A stretch of 12,494 bases of DNA from CAWUJT01 sp963922715 (lineage in GTDB: Bacteria; Pseudomonadota; Alphaproteobacteria; Rhodobacterales; Rhodobacteraceae). Shown in pieces: positions 1 to 6,708 of the stretch (its first letter is position 1; each line of letters opens with the position of its first letter). The stretch is from contig CAWUJT010000074.1 in assembly GCA_963922715.1 (NCBI GenBank), positions 1 through 12,494 on the forward strand, read 5' to 3'. Position numbers and translations under genes: made by a program. A model generated the notes under the pieces. It searched no databases. It saw only the letters and a list, made by a program, of their open reading frames with translations, and was not told where the DNA came from.

Positions 1-246
1 GGCCTGGATCTGAGTTCGGAAGAGAATAACACTTTATCTTTTTTATGCCCATTTGAATATCTTTTTAATTATGGTTATGATATTATCAATAACAGAGTAA
101 CTCGTTCTGATTTGATATATGACAATTTTGTATCAACTTATCATGGAGCAGAGTTAGAGCTATACGGCGCTGATTATGATCGGCTCGGCCACTCGGATGA
201 CCTTGCTGATCTGGCGCATGTGTATCGCAAGAGATTGAACCCCTGA
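1..246 (+). CDS. 3' end of an unidentified protein (partial, AT-rich)
   Basis: An open reading frame enters from the left edge in frame 1 and stops at TGA 244-246, giving 81 residues with no start in the window. It is rich in Tyr, Asn and Asp and ends with a charged tail (ADLAHVYRKRLNP). The first 180 bases are only about one third G+C by hand count, well below the following genes, while the last 60 bases look like the local average. I do not recognise the family. The pattern LYGADYDRLGH near the end faintly recalls the C-termini of bacterial sulfotransferases, but that is a guess. The composition suggests foreign origin or a surface-polysaccharide-type gene. The absence of an obvious alternative frame makes coding likely, but only the tail is visible. 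Confidence 0.5.
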   Translation, partial: GLDLSSEENNTLSFLCPFEYLFNYGYDIINNRVTRSDLIYDNFVSTYHGAELELYGADYDRLGHSDDLADLAHVYRKRLNP

Positions 247-378
247 ATCTGTGGTGTTTGAACGGCGCCTGCCTCTGTGTTTACCACCCTCCTCTCTGTT
301 TTCCCTCTGCATTGCTTGCCTGGGCTCAGGCGGTTCGATAGAATAATAGAAAGTGTGAATTGTGCATAAGGGGCCCTG
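247..378. other. Intergenic stretch before the hom scar
   Basis: No gene is seen here. From about position 342 the sequence aligns with the leader of the intact hom gene (about 2017-2060): both share a CGATA...GCATA...GGCC skeleton. Weaker resemblance may extend left to about 295 (a CTCTGT-TTTCCC block in both). It is therefore best read as the leader of the hom remnant that follows. An AAGGGG ribosome-binding-site-like block lies just upstream of ATG 379. Confidence 0.45.
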
Positions 379-470
379 ATGTCAGACCGTTTAAATCTTG
401 GAATTGCCGGGCTTGGCACGGTGGCTGTGCCGGACTAAAACCATTCGGGCCCAAGCGGCTCTGCCGCAGA
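379..470 (+). pseudogene. Truncated remnant of homoserine dehydrogenase 5' end
   Basis: ATG at 379 opens a frame encoding MSDRLNLGIAGLGTVAVPD before TAA at 436-438. The first 16 residues are MSDRLNLGIAGLGTVA, matching the intact hom at 2061 (MSDRLNLGIAGLGTVG). Over the first 51 bases I count five differences; four are synonymous third-position changes (TCA/TCG, TTA/TTG, GGA/GGG, GCC/GCT) and one is Ala for Gly. Beyond that a 2-base deletion shifts the frame, but nucleotide similarity continues through a shared GCCCAAGCGGC block to about 470. The tetR stop codon begins at 472, so similarity ends almost exactly where the next gene ends. It lacks nearly all of the dehydrogenase and cannot be functional. 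It is the left scar of whatever event placed 472-1727 beside hom. Confidence 0.85.
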
Positions 471-486
471 CTTAATGAGTGTCTGC
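466..486. repeat. Inverted repeat over the tetR stop codon
   Basis: GCAGAC at 466-471 and GTCTGC at 481-486 are perfect reverse complements separated by 9 bases that include the TetR stop. The stem lies at the junction between the hom remnant and the inserted gene pair. There is no T-run on either side, so it is a weak terminator candidate at best. Its position at the breakpoint is the reason to record it. Confidence 0.35.
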
Positions 487-1062
487 CTCACCTAAACGGG
501 CCAGATTTTCCGCGATTTCCTGTGCAATTGCACCCGCTTCAATATCGCCCCTTTCGGCGGAAACCCGAAGACCAAGAAGATCCGATTGATACCGGCGCGC
601 CAAGCCATCGGCATCATAGCGTTCAGAGATGTCGCCTTCTGATTGCGCCTGTCGGAACAAATCCGCAAACACCTTTTCCATATCGGCAAGATGGGCCGTG
701 GCGCGAGCAAACAACCGATCCTCCTGATCTTTCAGCTCCAGAACGGTTTTTGCCAGCATACACGCCTTTGCGGTTGTGTTTGTAGGCGCGATGACGAACG
801 CGGGGTAACGCTGCAGCGTGCCAAGCGCACCATAGGCGACCACCAAATCCTCAAGTCGTTTGATACCGCTTTCCACATATCGATCAAGCGCCAGCTCAAA
901 TAAGGCGTTTTTCGAGCCAAAGGCTGCGTAAAAACTTCCCGGATTTAAACCCAACGTCCGCTCCAAATCCTTCAACGAGGTCCCCGCCCAACCTTGCTTC
1001 CAGAACAGATCACGTGCGCGATTGATCAATTCATCTCGGTCATATTCTGGTTTTCGTGGCAT
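472..1062 (-). CDS. TetR/AcrR-family transcriptional repressor
   Basis: A 196-residue protein, the usual TetR length. Residues about 8-55 form the DNA-binding domain: DRDELINRARDLFWKQGW, then the helix-turn-helix TSLKDLERTLGLNPGSFYAAFGSK (about 29-51), with the family's typical SFYxxFGSK end. The helical C-terminal half would bind an unknown ligand. The frame is open up to 1140, but ATG 1062 is preferred: it begins MPRKPEYDRDEL like many family members and has AAGAG about 7 bases upstream, while an earlier start would translate through the operator region. It is divergent from the AhpD-like gene at 1158, with a 95-base gap holding two matching dyad sites, so it probably represses itself and that neighbour. 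Its 3' end abuts the hom scar. The inducer cannot be read from the sequence; an electrophile or oxidant would fit the neighbour. Confidence 0.9.
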   Translation of the reverse strand: MPRKPEYDRDELINRARDLFWKQGWAGTSLKDLERTLGLNPGSFYAAFGSKNALFELALDRYVESGIKRLEDLVVAYGALGTLQRYPAFVIAPTNTTAKACMLAKTVLELKDQEDRLFARATAHLADMEKVFADLFRQAQSEGDISERYDADGLARRYQSDLLGLRVSAERGDIEAGAIAQEIAENLARLGEADTH

Positions 1063-1076
1063 CGGATCACTCTTTT

Positions 1077-1092
1077 TTGAATATTTGCTCAA
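1077..1092. promoter_or_regulatory. Candidate TetR operator site 1
   Basis: TTGAATATTTGCTCAA has dyad ends TTGA-N8-TCAA and matches site 2 (1101-1116) at 13 of 16 positions. An overlapping perfect palindrome, ATATTTG-CT-CAAATAT, covers 1081-1096. It lies between the tetR start and its likely -10 box. Two similar dyads 24 bases apart, centre to centre, between divergent genes is a common layout for TetR-family autoregulation. No binding data are available. Confidence 0.6.
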
Positions 1093-1120
1093 ATATATAC
1101 TTGAATGATCGCTCAATAAA
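1092..1120 (-). promoter_or_regulatory. Possible tetR promoter between the operators
   Basis: Read on the minus strand, TTTATT (1120-1115) and TATATT (1097-1092) are separated by exactly 17 bases. The -10 is good (5 of 6 to consensus) and the -35 is weak (3 of 6). It overlaps operator site 2 and touches site 1, consistent with autorepression. Confidence 0.35.
1101..1116. promoter_or_regulatory. Candidate TetR operator site 2
   Basis: TTGAATGATCGCTCAA has outer arms TTGA/TCAA and a palindromic GATC core; only the two dinucleotides between core and arms break the symmetry. It repeats site 1 in the same orientation with 13/16 identity. Its first six bases (TTGAAT) could act as a -35 element for the 1158 gene, so a bound repressor would block transcription there. 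Confidence 0.6.
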
Positions 1121-1157
1121 GTGTTAAAGGCGCTTATCACTCAAAAAAGGACTCACG

Positions 1158-1727
1158 ATGACTGATTTTCCATCACACAATCTCGAAACTTCTCCAGACG
1201 CCTCGAAACCTTTGCTCGAAAACAGCCAAAAAGCCTTTGGTCGTTTGCCGGGCCTCCACAAAGTGATGGCCGAAAGCCCTCAGGCATTGGAAGGCTATCA
1301 AGTGCTTCACAAGCTTTTCACCGAAACCGCTTTTGATGCAGATGAAATGACCGTGGTTTGGCAAACCATCAACGTAGAGCATGAATGCCACTATTGTGTG
1401 CCCGCGCACACAGGTATCGCCAAACGGATGAAAGTGTCCGATGAGATCACAGAGGCATTGCGCAATGAGACACCATTGCCCACAGCGAAGCTCGAGGCTT
1501 TGCGCAGTTTCACACTTCAAATGCTACGGAACCGCGGAAATGTAACAGATGCACAACTGCAAGCGTTCTTTGAAGCAGGATATGGACATCGCGCTGTCTT
1601 AGACGTTATCTTGGGACTTGCACAGAAGGTGATGTCAAATTACACCAACCATGTCGCACAAACCCCCTTGGACGAACCCGTTAAGGGCTTTGCATGGACA
1701 CGCAGCGGAACACATCTGGCTGCTTAA
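1158..1727 (+). CDS. AhpD-like / carboxymuconolactone decarboxylase family protein
   Basis: A 189-residue helical protein carrying the AhpD-type core EHECHYCVPAHTGIA: Cys77 and Cys80 form the CxxC redox pair, with Glu74/Glu76 and His84 in the expected positions. AhpD-like proteins of this size act as cytoplasmic peroxidase-related thiol enzymes; some relatives (true CMD) are decarboxylases without the CxxC. The CxxC makes a redox role likelier, but the substrate is unknown. The start is ATG 1158, preceded by AAGGA about 7 bases upstream. The gene is transcribed divergently from the TetR gene and is the obvious target of it. It is followed by a GC-rich hairpin at 1747-1770. Its placement between two copies of the hom start indicates that it arrived with tetR as one cassette. 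Confidence 0.88.
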   Translation: MTDFPSHNLETSPDASKPLLENSQKAFGRLPGLHKVMAESPQALEGYQVLHKLFTETAFDADEMTVVWQTINVEHECHYCVPAHTGIAKRMKVSDEITEALRNETPLPTAKLEALRSFTLQMLRNRGNVTDAQLQAFFEAGYGHRAVLDVILGLAQKVMSNYTNHVAQTPLDEPVKGFAWTRSGTHLAA

Positions 1728-1746
1728 AACCACAAGGCAAACTACG

Positions 1747-1770
1747 GGCGGCCTTGATACTTAGGCCGCC
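1747..1770 (+). terminator. Hairpin after the AhpD-like gene, probable terminator
   Basis: GGCGGCC (1747-1753) pairs perfectly with GGCCGCC (1764-1770), extendable by one T-A pair, around a loop of about 8-10 bases. It starts 20 bases after the stop codon. The following bases (TGATGATGTATAAAA) have no T-run, so it may be a weak or factor-assisted terminator. Confidence 0.5.
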
Positions 1771-2060
1771 TGATGATGTATAAAATAATGCAGTAGGTTG
1801 GGTTTTAAGATAAACCCTTTGACAAATCACATAAAAACGTAAATTTTGCTGAGACTTAGAAGCAGCCGATGATCGCTTCTTTACGACGCTTAATTTTTTT
1901 TCGGCAATTTTACGTGCTGTCATTTAGCGGATCCTACTGCTTTCGCCGTTTCCAACAGACGTAACTCTGATCACTCTGTCTTTCCCAATACCCATCGGTT
2001 GCGAAGATCTTGGGGGTCCGATAAAATGCTATGAAATGTAGAGCGCATACGAGGCCAATA
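1771..2060. other. Long AT-rich leader region before hom
   Basis: About 290 bases with no convincing gene. Visible items: a GGGTTT/AAACCC hairpin (1800-1805 / 1812-1817), a perfect TTGACA (1819-1824), an AGAAGC/GCTTCT hairpin (1858-1863 / 1875-1880), an 8-9-base T-run near 1894-1901, and the hom leader from about 2017 that is duplicated at 342-378. A hairpin followed by a T-run between promoter and gene could in principle attenuate hom, but I see no run of Thr/Met/Ile codons in a leader peptide to support this. Confidence 0.4.
1819..1845 (+). promoter_or_regulatory. Possible promoter for the hom operon
   Basis: A perfect -35 hexamer TTGACA (1819-1824) is followed by TAAATT (1840-1845, 4 of 6 to the -10 consensus) at a short 15-base spacing. 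This lies about 215 bases before the hom start. The scar copy at 342-378 has no counterpart of this segment, so it may belong to the incoming DNA. Suggestive only. Confidence 0.3.
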
Positions 2061-3347
2061 ATGTCGGACCGTTTGAATCTTGGGATTGCTGGGCTTGGCA
2101 CGGTGGGTGTGGGGGTTCTGAAAATCATCCGCGCCCAAGCGGCGTTGCTACAGGCCCGCACGGGTAAAGAGATTGCTGTGTCCGCCATTTCTGCGCGCAA
2201 CCGCACGAAAAATCGTGACATCGATATATCCAGCTATGAGTGGGAGGATGATCCCGTCGCCCTGGCGCGGCGGAAGGATGTGGATATTTTCATCGAACTT
2301 ATGGGCGGCTCGGACGGTCCGGCAAAAGCCGCCACAGAGACCGCATTGGCGCGTGGCATTCCTGTCGTCACCGCCAACAAAGCGATGATGGCGCTCCATG
2401 GGCAGGCGCTCGCTGAACTGGCCGAGCATAATAACACAACGATCCGCTTTGAAGCCGCTGTGGCGGGGGGGATCCCTTGTGTCAAGGCGCTCAGCGAAGG
2501 GCTCGCCGGTAATCGGATCACACGTGTTCTTGGGGTGATGAACGGCACATGCAATTATATCCTCACCCGCATGGAACAGGCCGGCCTCACCTATGATGAA
2601 GCCTTCGCGGAGGCCGATGGATTGGGCTATGTCGAGGCTGACCCAACGCTTGATGTCGGCGGTATTGATGCGGCGCATAAGCTTGCCCTACTCTCTGTCC
2701 TCGCTTTTGGTGCCCGCGTCGATTTTGATGGGGTCGCGGTGCAGGGGATTGAGGCGATCACCATCGAAGACATTCGCCGCGCCGCCGATATGGGCTATCG
2801 GATCAAGTTGCTTGGTTTGGCACAGATAGGTCCAGATGGATTACAGCAAAGCATGAAGCCATGTCTTGTGCCTGCCGCTTCTGCCCTGGGGCAGCTTGAG
2901 GGCGGCACGAACATGGTTGTGATCGAAGGCGACGCCGTTGATCGGATTGTTCTCAGCGGCCCAGGCGCCGGAGAAGGGCCAACGGCCAGCGCGGTTCTAG
3001 GGGATGTCTGTGATCTGGCACGCGGGGTCAACATGCCTGTTTTCGGTCAACCGGCCAAGACGCTTGATGCCCCGGCGCGCGCGCAGGCCGGCGGGCAAAC
3101 GCCCTGGTATCTGCGCATGGCGCTTTATGATCGGCCAGGCGCTTTGGCGGCGGTGGCCTCTGTTATGGGAGAGGCGGGTGTTTCAATTAACCGGATGCGG
3201 CAATATGGCCATGAGGCCCAGACAGCGCCGCTCCTTTTTGTGACACACGCTTGTGCGCCTGTAGCTATCAATCATGCCTTGGACAAATTGGACGCAACGG
3301 ATGTGATTGCGCAAACACCTGTGGCGTTGCAGATTCATAACATTTAG
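2061..3347 (+). CDS. hom: Homoserine dehydrogenase
   Basis: NAD(P)-dependent reduction of aspartate semialdehyde to homoserine (EC 1.1.1.3), the committed step to threonine and methionine, in the cytoplasm. The 428 residues fit the monofunctional ACT-containing type. The nucleotide-binding loop GLGTVGVGVL is at 11-20, TANKA with Lys106 at 104-108, NGTCNYIL at 161-168, and EADPTLDVGGIDAAHK at 192-207 with the conserved acidic residues and catalytic-type Lys207. A C-terminal ACT domain begins about 349 (LRMALYDRPGALAAVASVMG), implying feedback control by threonine. The frame is open from 2031, but ATG 2061 is chosen because GAGG lies 6 bases upstream and the scar copy preserves the same start. 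glpX follows after 11 bases. Intact. Confidence 0.96.
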   Translation: MSDRLNLGIAGLGTVGVGVLKIIRAQAALLQARTGKEIAVSAISARNRTKNRDIDISSYEWEDDPVALARRKDVDIFIELMGGSDGPAKAATETALARGIPVVTANKAMMALHGQALAELAEHNNTTIRFEAAVAGGIPCVKALSEGLAGNRITRVLGVMNGTCNYILTRMEQAGLTYDEAFAEADGLGYVEADPTLDVGGIDAAHKLALLSVLAFGARVDFDGVAVQGIEAITIEDIRRAADMGYRIKLLGLAQIGPDGLQQSMKPCLVPAASALGQLEGGTNMVVIEGDAVDRIVLSGPGAGEGPTASAVLGDVCDLARGVNMPVFGQPAKTLDAPARAQAGGQTPWYLRMALYDRPGALAAVASVMGEAGVSINRMRQYGHEAQTAPLLFVTHACAPVAINHALDKLDATDVIAQTPVALQIHNI

Positions 3348-3358
3348 GACTGTTCAAT

Positions 3359-4318
3359 ATGAAACCGGATTTCAATGATCGTATGCTTTCCCTTGGCCTT
3401 GCGCGGGTTGCAGAGCAAGCCGCCCTAGCCTCGGCCAGATTGATTGGGCGGGGGGATGAGAAAGCGGCGGATCAAGCTGCCGTGAACGCTATGCGCGACC
3501 AACTCAACAAACTTGATATCGCGGGTGTTGTTGTCATCGGAGAGGGGGAGCGGGATGAGGCACCCATGCTTTACATTGGGGAGGAGGTGGGCACCGGCCA
3601 GGGCCCTGGCGTGGATATTGCCCTGGACCCGCTTGAAGGAACGACCCTCACAGCCAAGGACATGCCCAATGCGATCACTGTGATTGCGATGGGACCACGC
3701 GGGTCAATGCTGCACGCGCCGGATACCTATATGGAAAAGCTGGCGATTGGACCAGGTTATGCTCCCGATATTGTGTCGTTGGAAATGACACCGACCGACC
3801 GGATAAAGGCCCTTGCAACAGCCAAAGGGGGCACGCCCGAAGACATTACCGTTTGCATTTTAGAGCGCCCCCGCCATGAAGCGCTGGTGGAAGAGGTGCG
3901 CAGCACAGGGGCTGCGATCCGGCTGATTACCGATGGCGATGTCGCAGGTGTCATGCATTGTGCCGAGCCCGATATCACGGGGATTGACATGTATATGGGT
4001 GTGGGCGGCGCACCGGAGGGGGTGTTGGCCGCCGCCGCTTTGAAATGTATGGGCGGTCAAATGTGGGGCAAGCTGGTGTTTCGCAACGATGATGAGCGCG
4101 CCCGCGCCCGCAAGGCCGGGCTCGAGGATATGAACAAGACGTACGCGCGTGATGATATGGTCCGGGCCGATGTCATCTTTGCGGCAACCGGCGTCACCTC
4201 AGGCTCGATCCTCTCTGGCATAAAACGCGAAGTCGGTTACCTCACGGCTGAGACCATTCTCATGCGGTCCAAAACGGGGTCTATTCGCCGAATGATCTAT
4301 CGTACGCCAGCCCCGTGA
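3359..4318 (+). CDS. glpX: Class II fructose-1,6-bisphosphatase
   Basis: Hydrolyses fructose 1,6-bisphosphate to fructose 6-phosphate in gluconeogenesis or the Calvin cycle; a cytoplasmic, metal-dependent enzyme of 319 residues, close to the family's usual 320-335. Metal and substrate motifs are present: GRGDEKAADQAA (31-42, Asp33), GEGERDEAPML (61-71), ALDPLEGTT (88-96, Asp90 and Glu93) and GGAPEGV with Glu220. The start ATG 3359 has AGGA overlapping the end of hom, so the two genes are translated from one message. The last codons overlap recJ by four bases (GTGA). The pairing with hom and recJ is an order-typical gene order rather than a functional pathway. Possible sedoheptulose bisphosphatase activity cannot be judged from sequence. 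Confidence 0.96.
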   Translation: MKPDFNDRMLSLGLARVAEQAALASARLIGRGDEKAADQAAVNAMRDQLNKLDIAGVVVIGEGERDEAPMLYIGEEVGTGQGPGVDIALDPLEGTTLTAKDMPNAITVIAMGPRGSMLHAPDTYMEKLAIGPGYAPDIVSLEMTPTDRIKALATAKGGTPEDITVCILERPRHEALVEEVRSTGAAIRLITDGDVAGVMHCAEPDITGIDMYMGVGGAPEGVLAAAALKCMGGQMWGKLVFRNDDERARARKAGLEDMNKTYARDDMVRADVIFAATGVTSGSILSGIKREVGYLTAETILMRSKTGSIRRMIYRTPAP

Positions 4319-6054
4319 CAGCGTATCTTGGCGTTGAACGCTCTGTCACCGGCAAACGTTGGGTGGGGCTTAGCGATGAAGCCGCGCGCCGTGCTGAACA
4401 CATTGCGCAAGAGACAGATCTGCCGCCACCGCTGTGCCGGTATCTTGCGCGCCGTGGCATCCCGGCGTCCGAGGTTCAGAGTTTTCTTGCCCCAACCCTC
4501 AGAGAACTCTTGCCAGATCCACGATCCTTAAAAGACATGGAACCCGCAGCAGAGCGTCTTGTGCAGGCAGTGCGCCAACAAGAACGCATTGCGATTTTTG
4601 CCGATTACGATGTTGACGGGGGAAGCTCTGCCGCGCTTTTGATCTGGTGGCTGCGGAACTTTCAGTGTCAAGCCACACTTTATGTGCCGGATCGAATTGA
4701 CGAAGGTTATGGTCCCAGCGCGCCCGCGATATCACGGCTTGCGCAAAACCATCACCTGATCATCTGTGTCGATTGTGGCACACTGTCCCATGAGGCGTTG
4801 GCTGCTGCGGAAGGCGCGGATGTGCTTGTGCTCGACCACCATCTGGGGGGGGAGACATTGCCCCCAGCATTGGCAGTGGTGAATCCCAACCGGCAGGATG
4901 AAGCTGGGGATCTGGGGCATCTTTGCGCCGCGGCTGTTGTATTTCTGTGTTTGGTCGAGGCTGGCCGACAGTTGCGGGAGATAGGGCAGAAATCACCCGA
5001 CCTGCTTGGGCTTCTCGATCTTGTTGGCCTTGCGACCGTGGCCGATGTGGCCCCTCTTAAAGGTGTGAACCGGGCTTTCGTGCGCCAAGGATTGACGGTG
5101 ATGGCGCGACGCACCCGGCCAGGGCTTGTGGCATTATCGGATGTGGCACGCATAGACACGCGCCTGAGCGCCTATCATTTGGGGTATGTCCTTGGACCGC
5201 GTATAAATGCCGGGGGGCGCATTGGTGCCGCAGACCTTGGTGCGCGGCTTCTGGCAACCGATGACGACCATGAGGCGGCTGCCCTTGCAGAGCGGCTGCA
5301 CCACTTAAATTCTGAACGTCAAGACATTGAATCGAAAGTGTATGAAGAAGCGCTGGCCCAAGTCGAGGCACGAGGGACAGGCGCGGCCCTTGTTTGGGCT
5401 GCTGGTGAAGGCTGGCATCCCGGCGTTGTTGGCATTGTGGCCTCTCGTCTGAAAGAGGCGACACACCGGCCGTCGGTGGTGATTGCACTCTCAGGCGCAG
5501 AGGGCAAAGGGTCAGGGCGCTCAATCAGCGGCGTTGATCTTGGCGCGGCTGTCCAACACCTCACCCTTGACGGTTTTCTTGAAAAAGGGGGGGGGCATCG
5601 GATGGCCGCTGGATTGACCGTGTCGCGGGGTAAGTTGGACCTTGCGATGGCGCGGTTGACTGAGTTGCTGGAAAAACAAGGGGCCGCAGACGCAACCACC
5701 TCTGATCTTTTTGTAGATGGTGTTCTGATGCTGTCTGCAGTCAGCCCCGAATTGATCGCAAGCCTTGAGGCCGCCGGTCCTTTTGGACAAGGGGCCAGCG
5801 CCCCACGGTTTGCCTTTCCCGACGTGCGCATTGCCTATGTACGCCCTGTGGGGCAGGGTCATTTGAAACTCACCCTTGCAGACAGTGGGCCAGCGAAACT
5901 TGAGGCGATTGCCTTCAAAGCGATTGAAACCGGGATCGCCCAAGCCATAGAAGACGCGCAAAGCGCACACCTGCACATTGTCGGGAAATTGGAGATGAAC
6001 ACCTGGGGCGGTCGACAGACCCCGCAACTCCGGGTGGAAGATATTGCGTTTTGA
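4315..6054 (+). CDS. recJ: Single-stranded-DNA-specific exonuclease RecJ
   Basis: A 5'-3' exonuclease on single-stranded DNA used in RecF-pathway recombination and mismatch repair. The 579 residues match the family. The DHH phosphoesterase motifs are in order: DYDVDG (97-102), CVDCG (151-155), the defining DHH at 174-176 (VLDHHLGGE), and GPRINAGGRIG (294-304). The DHHA1 domain carries GGGHRMAAG (425-433), followed by the C-terminal OB-like region. Translation begins at GTG 4315, which overlaps the glpX stop as GTGA and indicates translational coupling. The gene converges with the unknown gene at 6068-6568, leaving only 13 bases between stops. All catalytic motifs look intact. Confidence 0.96.
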   Translation: MTAYLGVERSVTGKRWVGLSDEAARRAEHIAQETDLPPPLCRYLARRGIPASEVQSFLAPTLRELLPDPRSLKDMEPAAERLVQAVRQQERIAIFADYDVDGGSSAALLIWWLRNFQCQATLYVPDRIDEGYGPSAPAISRLAQNHHLIICVDCGTLSHEALAAAEGADVLVLDHHLGGETLPPALAVVNPNRQDEAGDLGHLCAAAVVFLCLVEAGRQLREIGQKSPDLLGLLDLVGLATVADVAPLKGVNRAFVRQGLTVMARRTRPGLVALSDVARIDTRLSAYHLGYVLGPRINAGGRIGAADLGARLLATDDDHEAAALAERLHHLNSERQDIESKVYEEALAQVEARGTGAALVWAAGEGWHPGVVGIVASRLKEATHRPSVVIALSGAEGKGSGRSISGVDLGAAVQHLTLDGFLEKGGGHRMAAGLTVSRGKLDLAMARLTELLEKQGAADATTSDLFVDGVLMLSAVSPELIASLEAAGPFGQGASAPRFAFPDVRIAYVRPVGQGHLKLTLADSGPAKLEAIAFKAIETGIAQAIEDAQSAHLHIVGKLEMNTWGGRQTPQLRVEDIAF

Positions 6055-6055
6055 C

Positions 6056-6068
6056 GGGTTTGAAACCC
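6056..6068. terminator. Short palindrome between convergent recJ and the unknown gene
   Basis: GGGTTTGAAACCC is a 13-base palindrome occupying almost the whole gap between the two stop codons. The loop is one base as written, so in RNA it would open to 3-5 bases, leaving a weak stem. It may act as a minimal bidirectional terminator. The same arms recur in the hairpin at 1800-1817. Confidence 0.3.
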
Positions 6069-6568
6069 TACGGCTGTGTGGTTTGTAAGAGCCTGGCGTC
6101 CAAGAACACATCTGTATCCGTTATCAGAAAATGCGTAATAACATTGATGTCCGGAGAAGTTGTTTGATGTTCGATCCCGCGCTCTGTCAGTATTGTCCAA
6201 AGAGCATCAAAGCGCGTTTCAAGACCCGACAAGGCGCTACCATCTAAAGAAGCGCCTTGACTTTGTATTTTTAGATCCTGAGCTTCGTTCCAATAGGTAT
6301 CATACGCACTGATGAGCATTTCATCCGACCAGAATTGATAGCTGTTTATCAAGTCTTCTTGGATCGGCGCCGTTTCCTGTTTTTCATAAGGCAACCGATA
6401 CGATGATTCCGACGTAAATGCGATTTCGCTAAAATCATCCAAGCGCAACTTGCCGTCGTAGCTGTACATTGTCATCCAGCTGCCCACAAAAAAGCTGATG
6501 GTACAAAGTCCGCAGACAGTCAGAACTTTAACAATAAATGGCCCAAATTTGTGCGTGTTGTTTTCCAC
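6068..6568 (-). CDS. Unknown protein with an N-terminal membrane anchor
   Basis: Function not recognised. The 166-residue product has a short polar start (MENNTHKFGP), one hydrophobic segment at about residues 11-33 (FIVKVLTVCGLCTISFFVGSW), then a soluble, acidic and largely helical remainder that would probably lie in the periplasm. I see no lipobox or catalytic motif. The frame is open to ATG 6634, but GTG 6566-6568 is preferred: GGAGG sits 5 bases upstream of it, and a good promoter (-10 at 6606-6611, -35 at 6629-6634) lies inside the longer version, whose ATG would coincide with the -35 box. It is AT-richer than its neighbours and converges on recJ. It could be a lineage-specific or acquired gene; coding is supported by the RBS/promoter pair and the sensible topology. 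Confidence 0.7.
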   Translation of the reverse strand: MENNTHKFGPFIVKVLTVCGLCTISFFVGSWMTMYSYDGKLRLDDFSEIAFTSESSYRLPYEKQETAPIQEDLINSYQFWSDEMLISAYDTYWNEAQDLKIQSQGASLDGSALSGLETRFDALWTILTERGIEHQTTSPDINVITHFLITDTDVFLDARLLQTTQP

Positions 6569-6605
6569 CTTTTCCTCCAGTCTATTGGTTGCTTTGTTAG
6601 TCCAT

Positions 6606-6634
6606 AATATACTATGGCAAAAATATGGCGACAA
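6606..6634 (-). promoter_or_regulatory. Promoter of the membrane-anchored unknown gene
   Basis: On the minus strand, TTGTCG (6634-6629) and TATATT (6611-6606) are separated by exactly 17 bases; the hexamers match the sigma-70 consensus at 4 and 5 of 6 positions. Transcription would begin near 6599, giving a leader of about 30 bases with GGAGG before GTG 6568. Confidence 0.6.
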
Positions 6635-6671
6635 AATGGCTTTTTGTTTCCAATTTGAAGAAAGTGTTGTT

Positions 6672-6700
6672 TTGACAAAAATATTAAATCTACTCTACGG
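6672..6700 (+). promoter_or_regulatory. Possible promoter just before the threonine aldolase
   Basis: A perfect TTGACA at 6672-6677 is the only strong promoter element upstream of the aldolase. The best-spaced -10 (TCTACG/CTACGG near 6694-6700) is poor. If used, transcription would start at about 6706-6709, practically at the ATG. Confidence 0.35.
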
Positions 6701-6708
6701 GCTTATTT

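Noticed and set aside
360..785. Plus-strand open frame of 141 codons
   Set aside because: It is antisense to the tetR gene over most of its length and begins out of frame in the hom scar. It has no recognisable domain and no ribosome binding site.
472..1727. The tetR/ahpD-like cassette as a transposon
   Set aside because: No terminal inverted repeats, target-site duplication or transposase were found at its edges. The duplicated edge sequence is diverged hom, which points to recombination rather than transposition.
1869..1966. Short leader-peptide-like frame before hom
   Set aside because: It has no ribosome binding site and no enrichment in Thr, Ile or Met codons, so it does not support classical attenuation.
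5319..5831. Minus-strand open frame of 170 codons within recJ
   Set aside because: Shadow of recJ; Pro/Ser/Ala/Arg-rich low-complexity translation with no motif.
6569..6634. N-terminal extension of the membrane-anchored protein to ATG 6634
   Set aside because: It would begin on the -35 box and contain the -10 of a good promoter, and a much better start (GTG 6568 with GGAGG) lies downstream.
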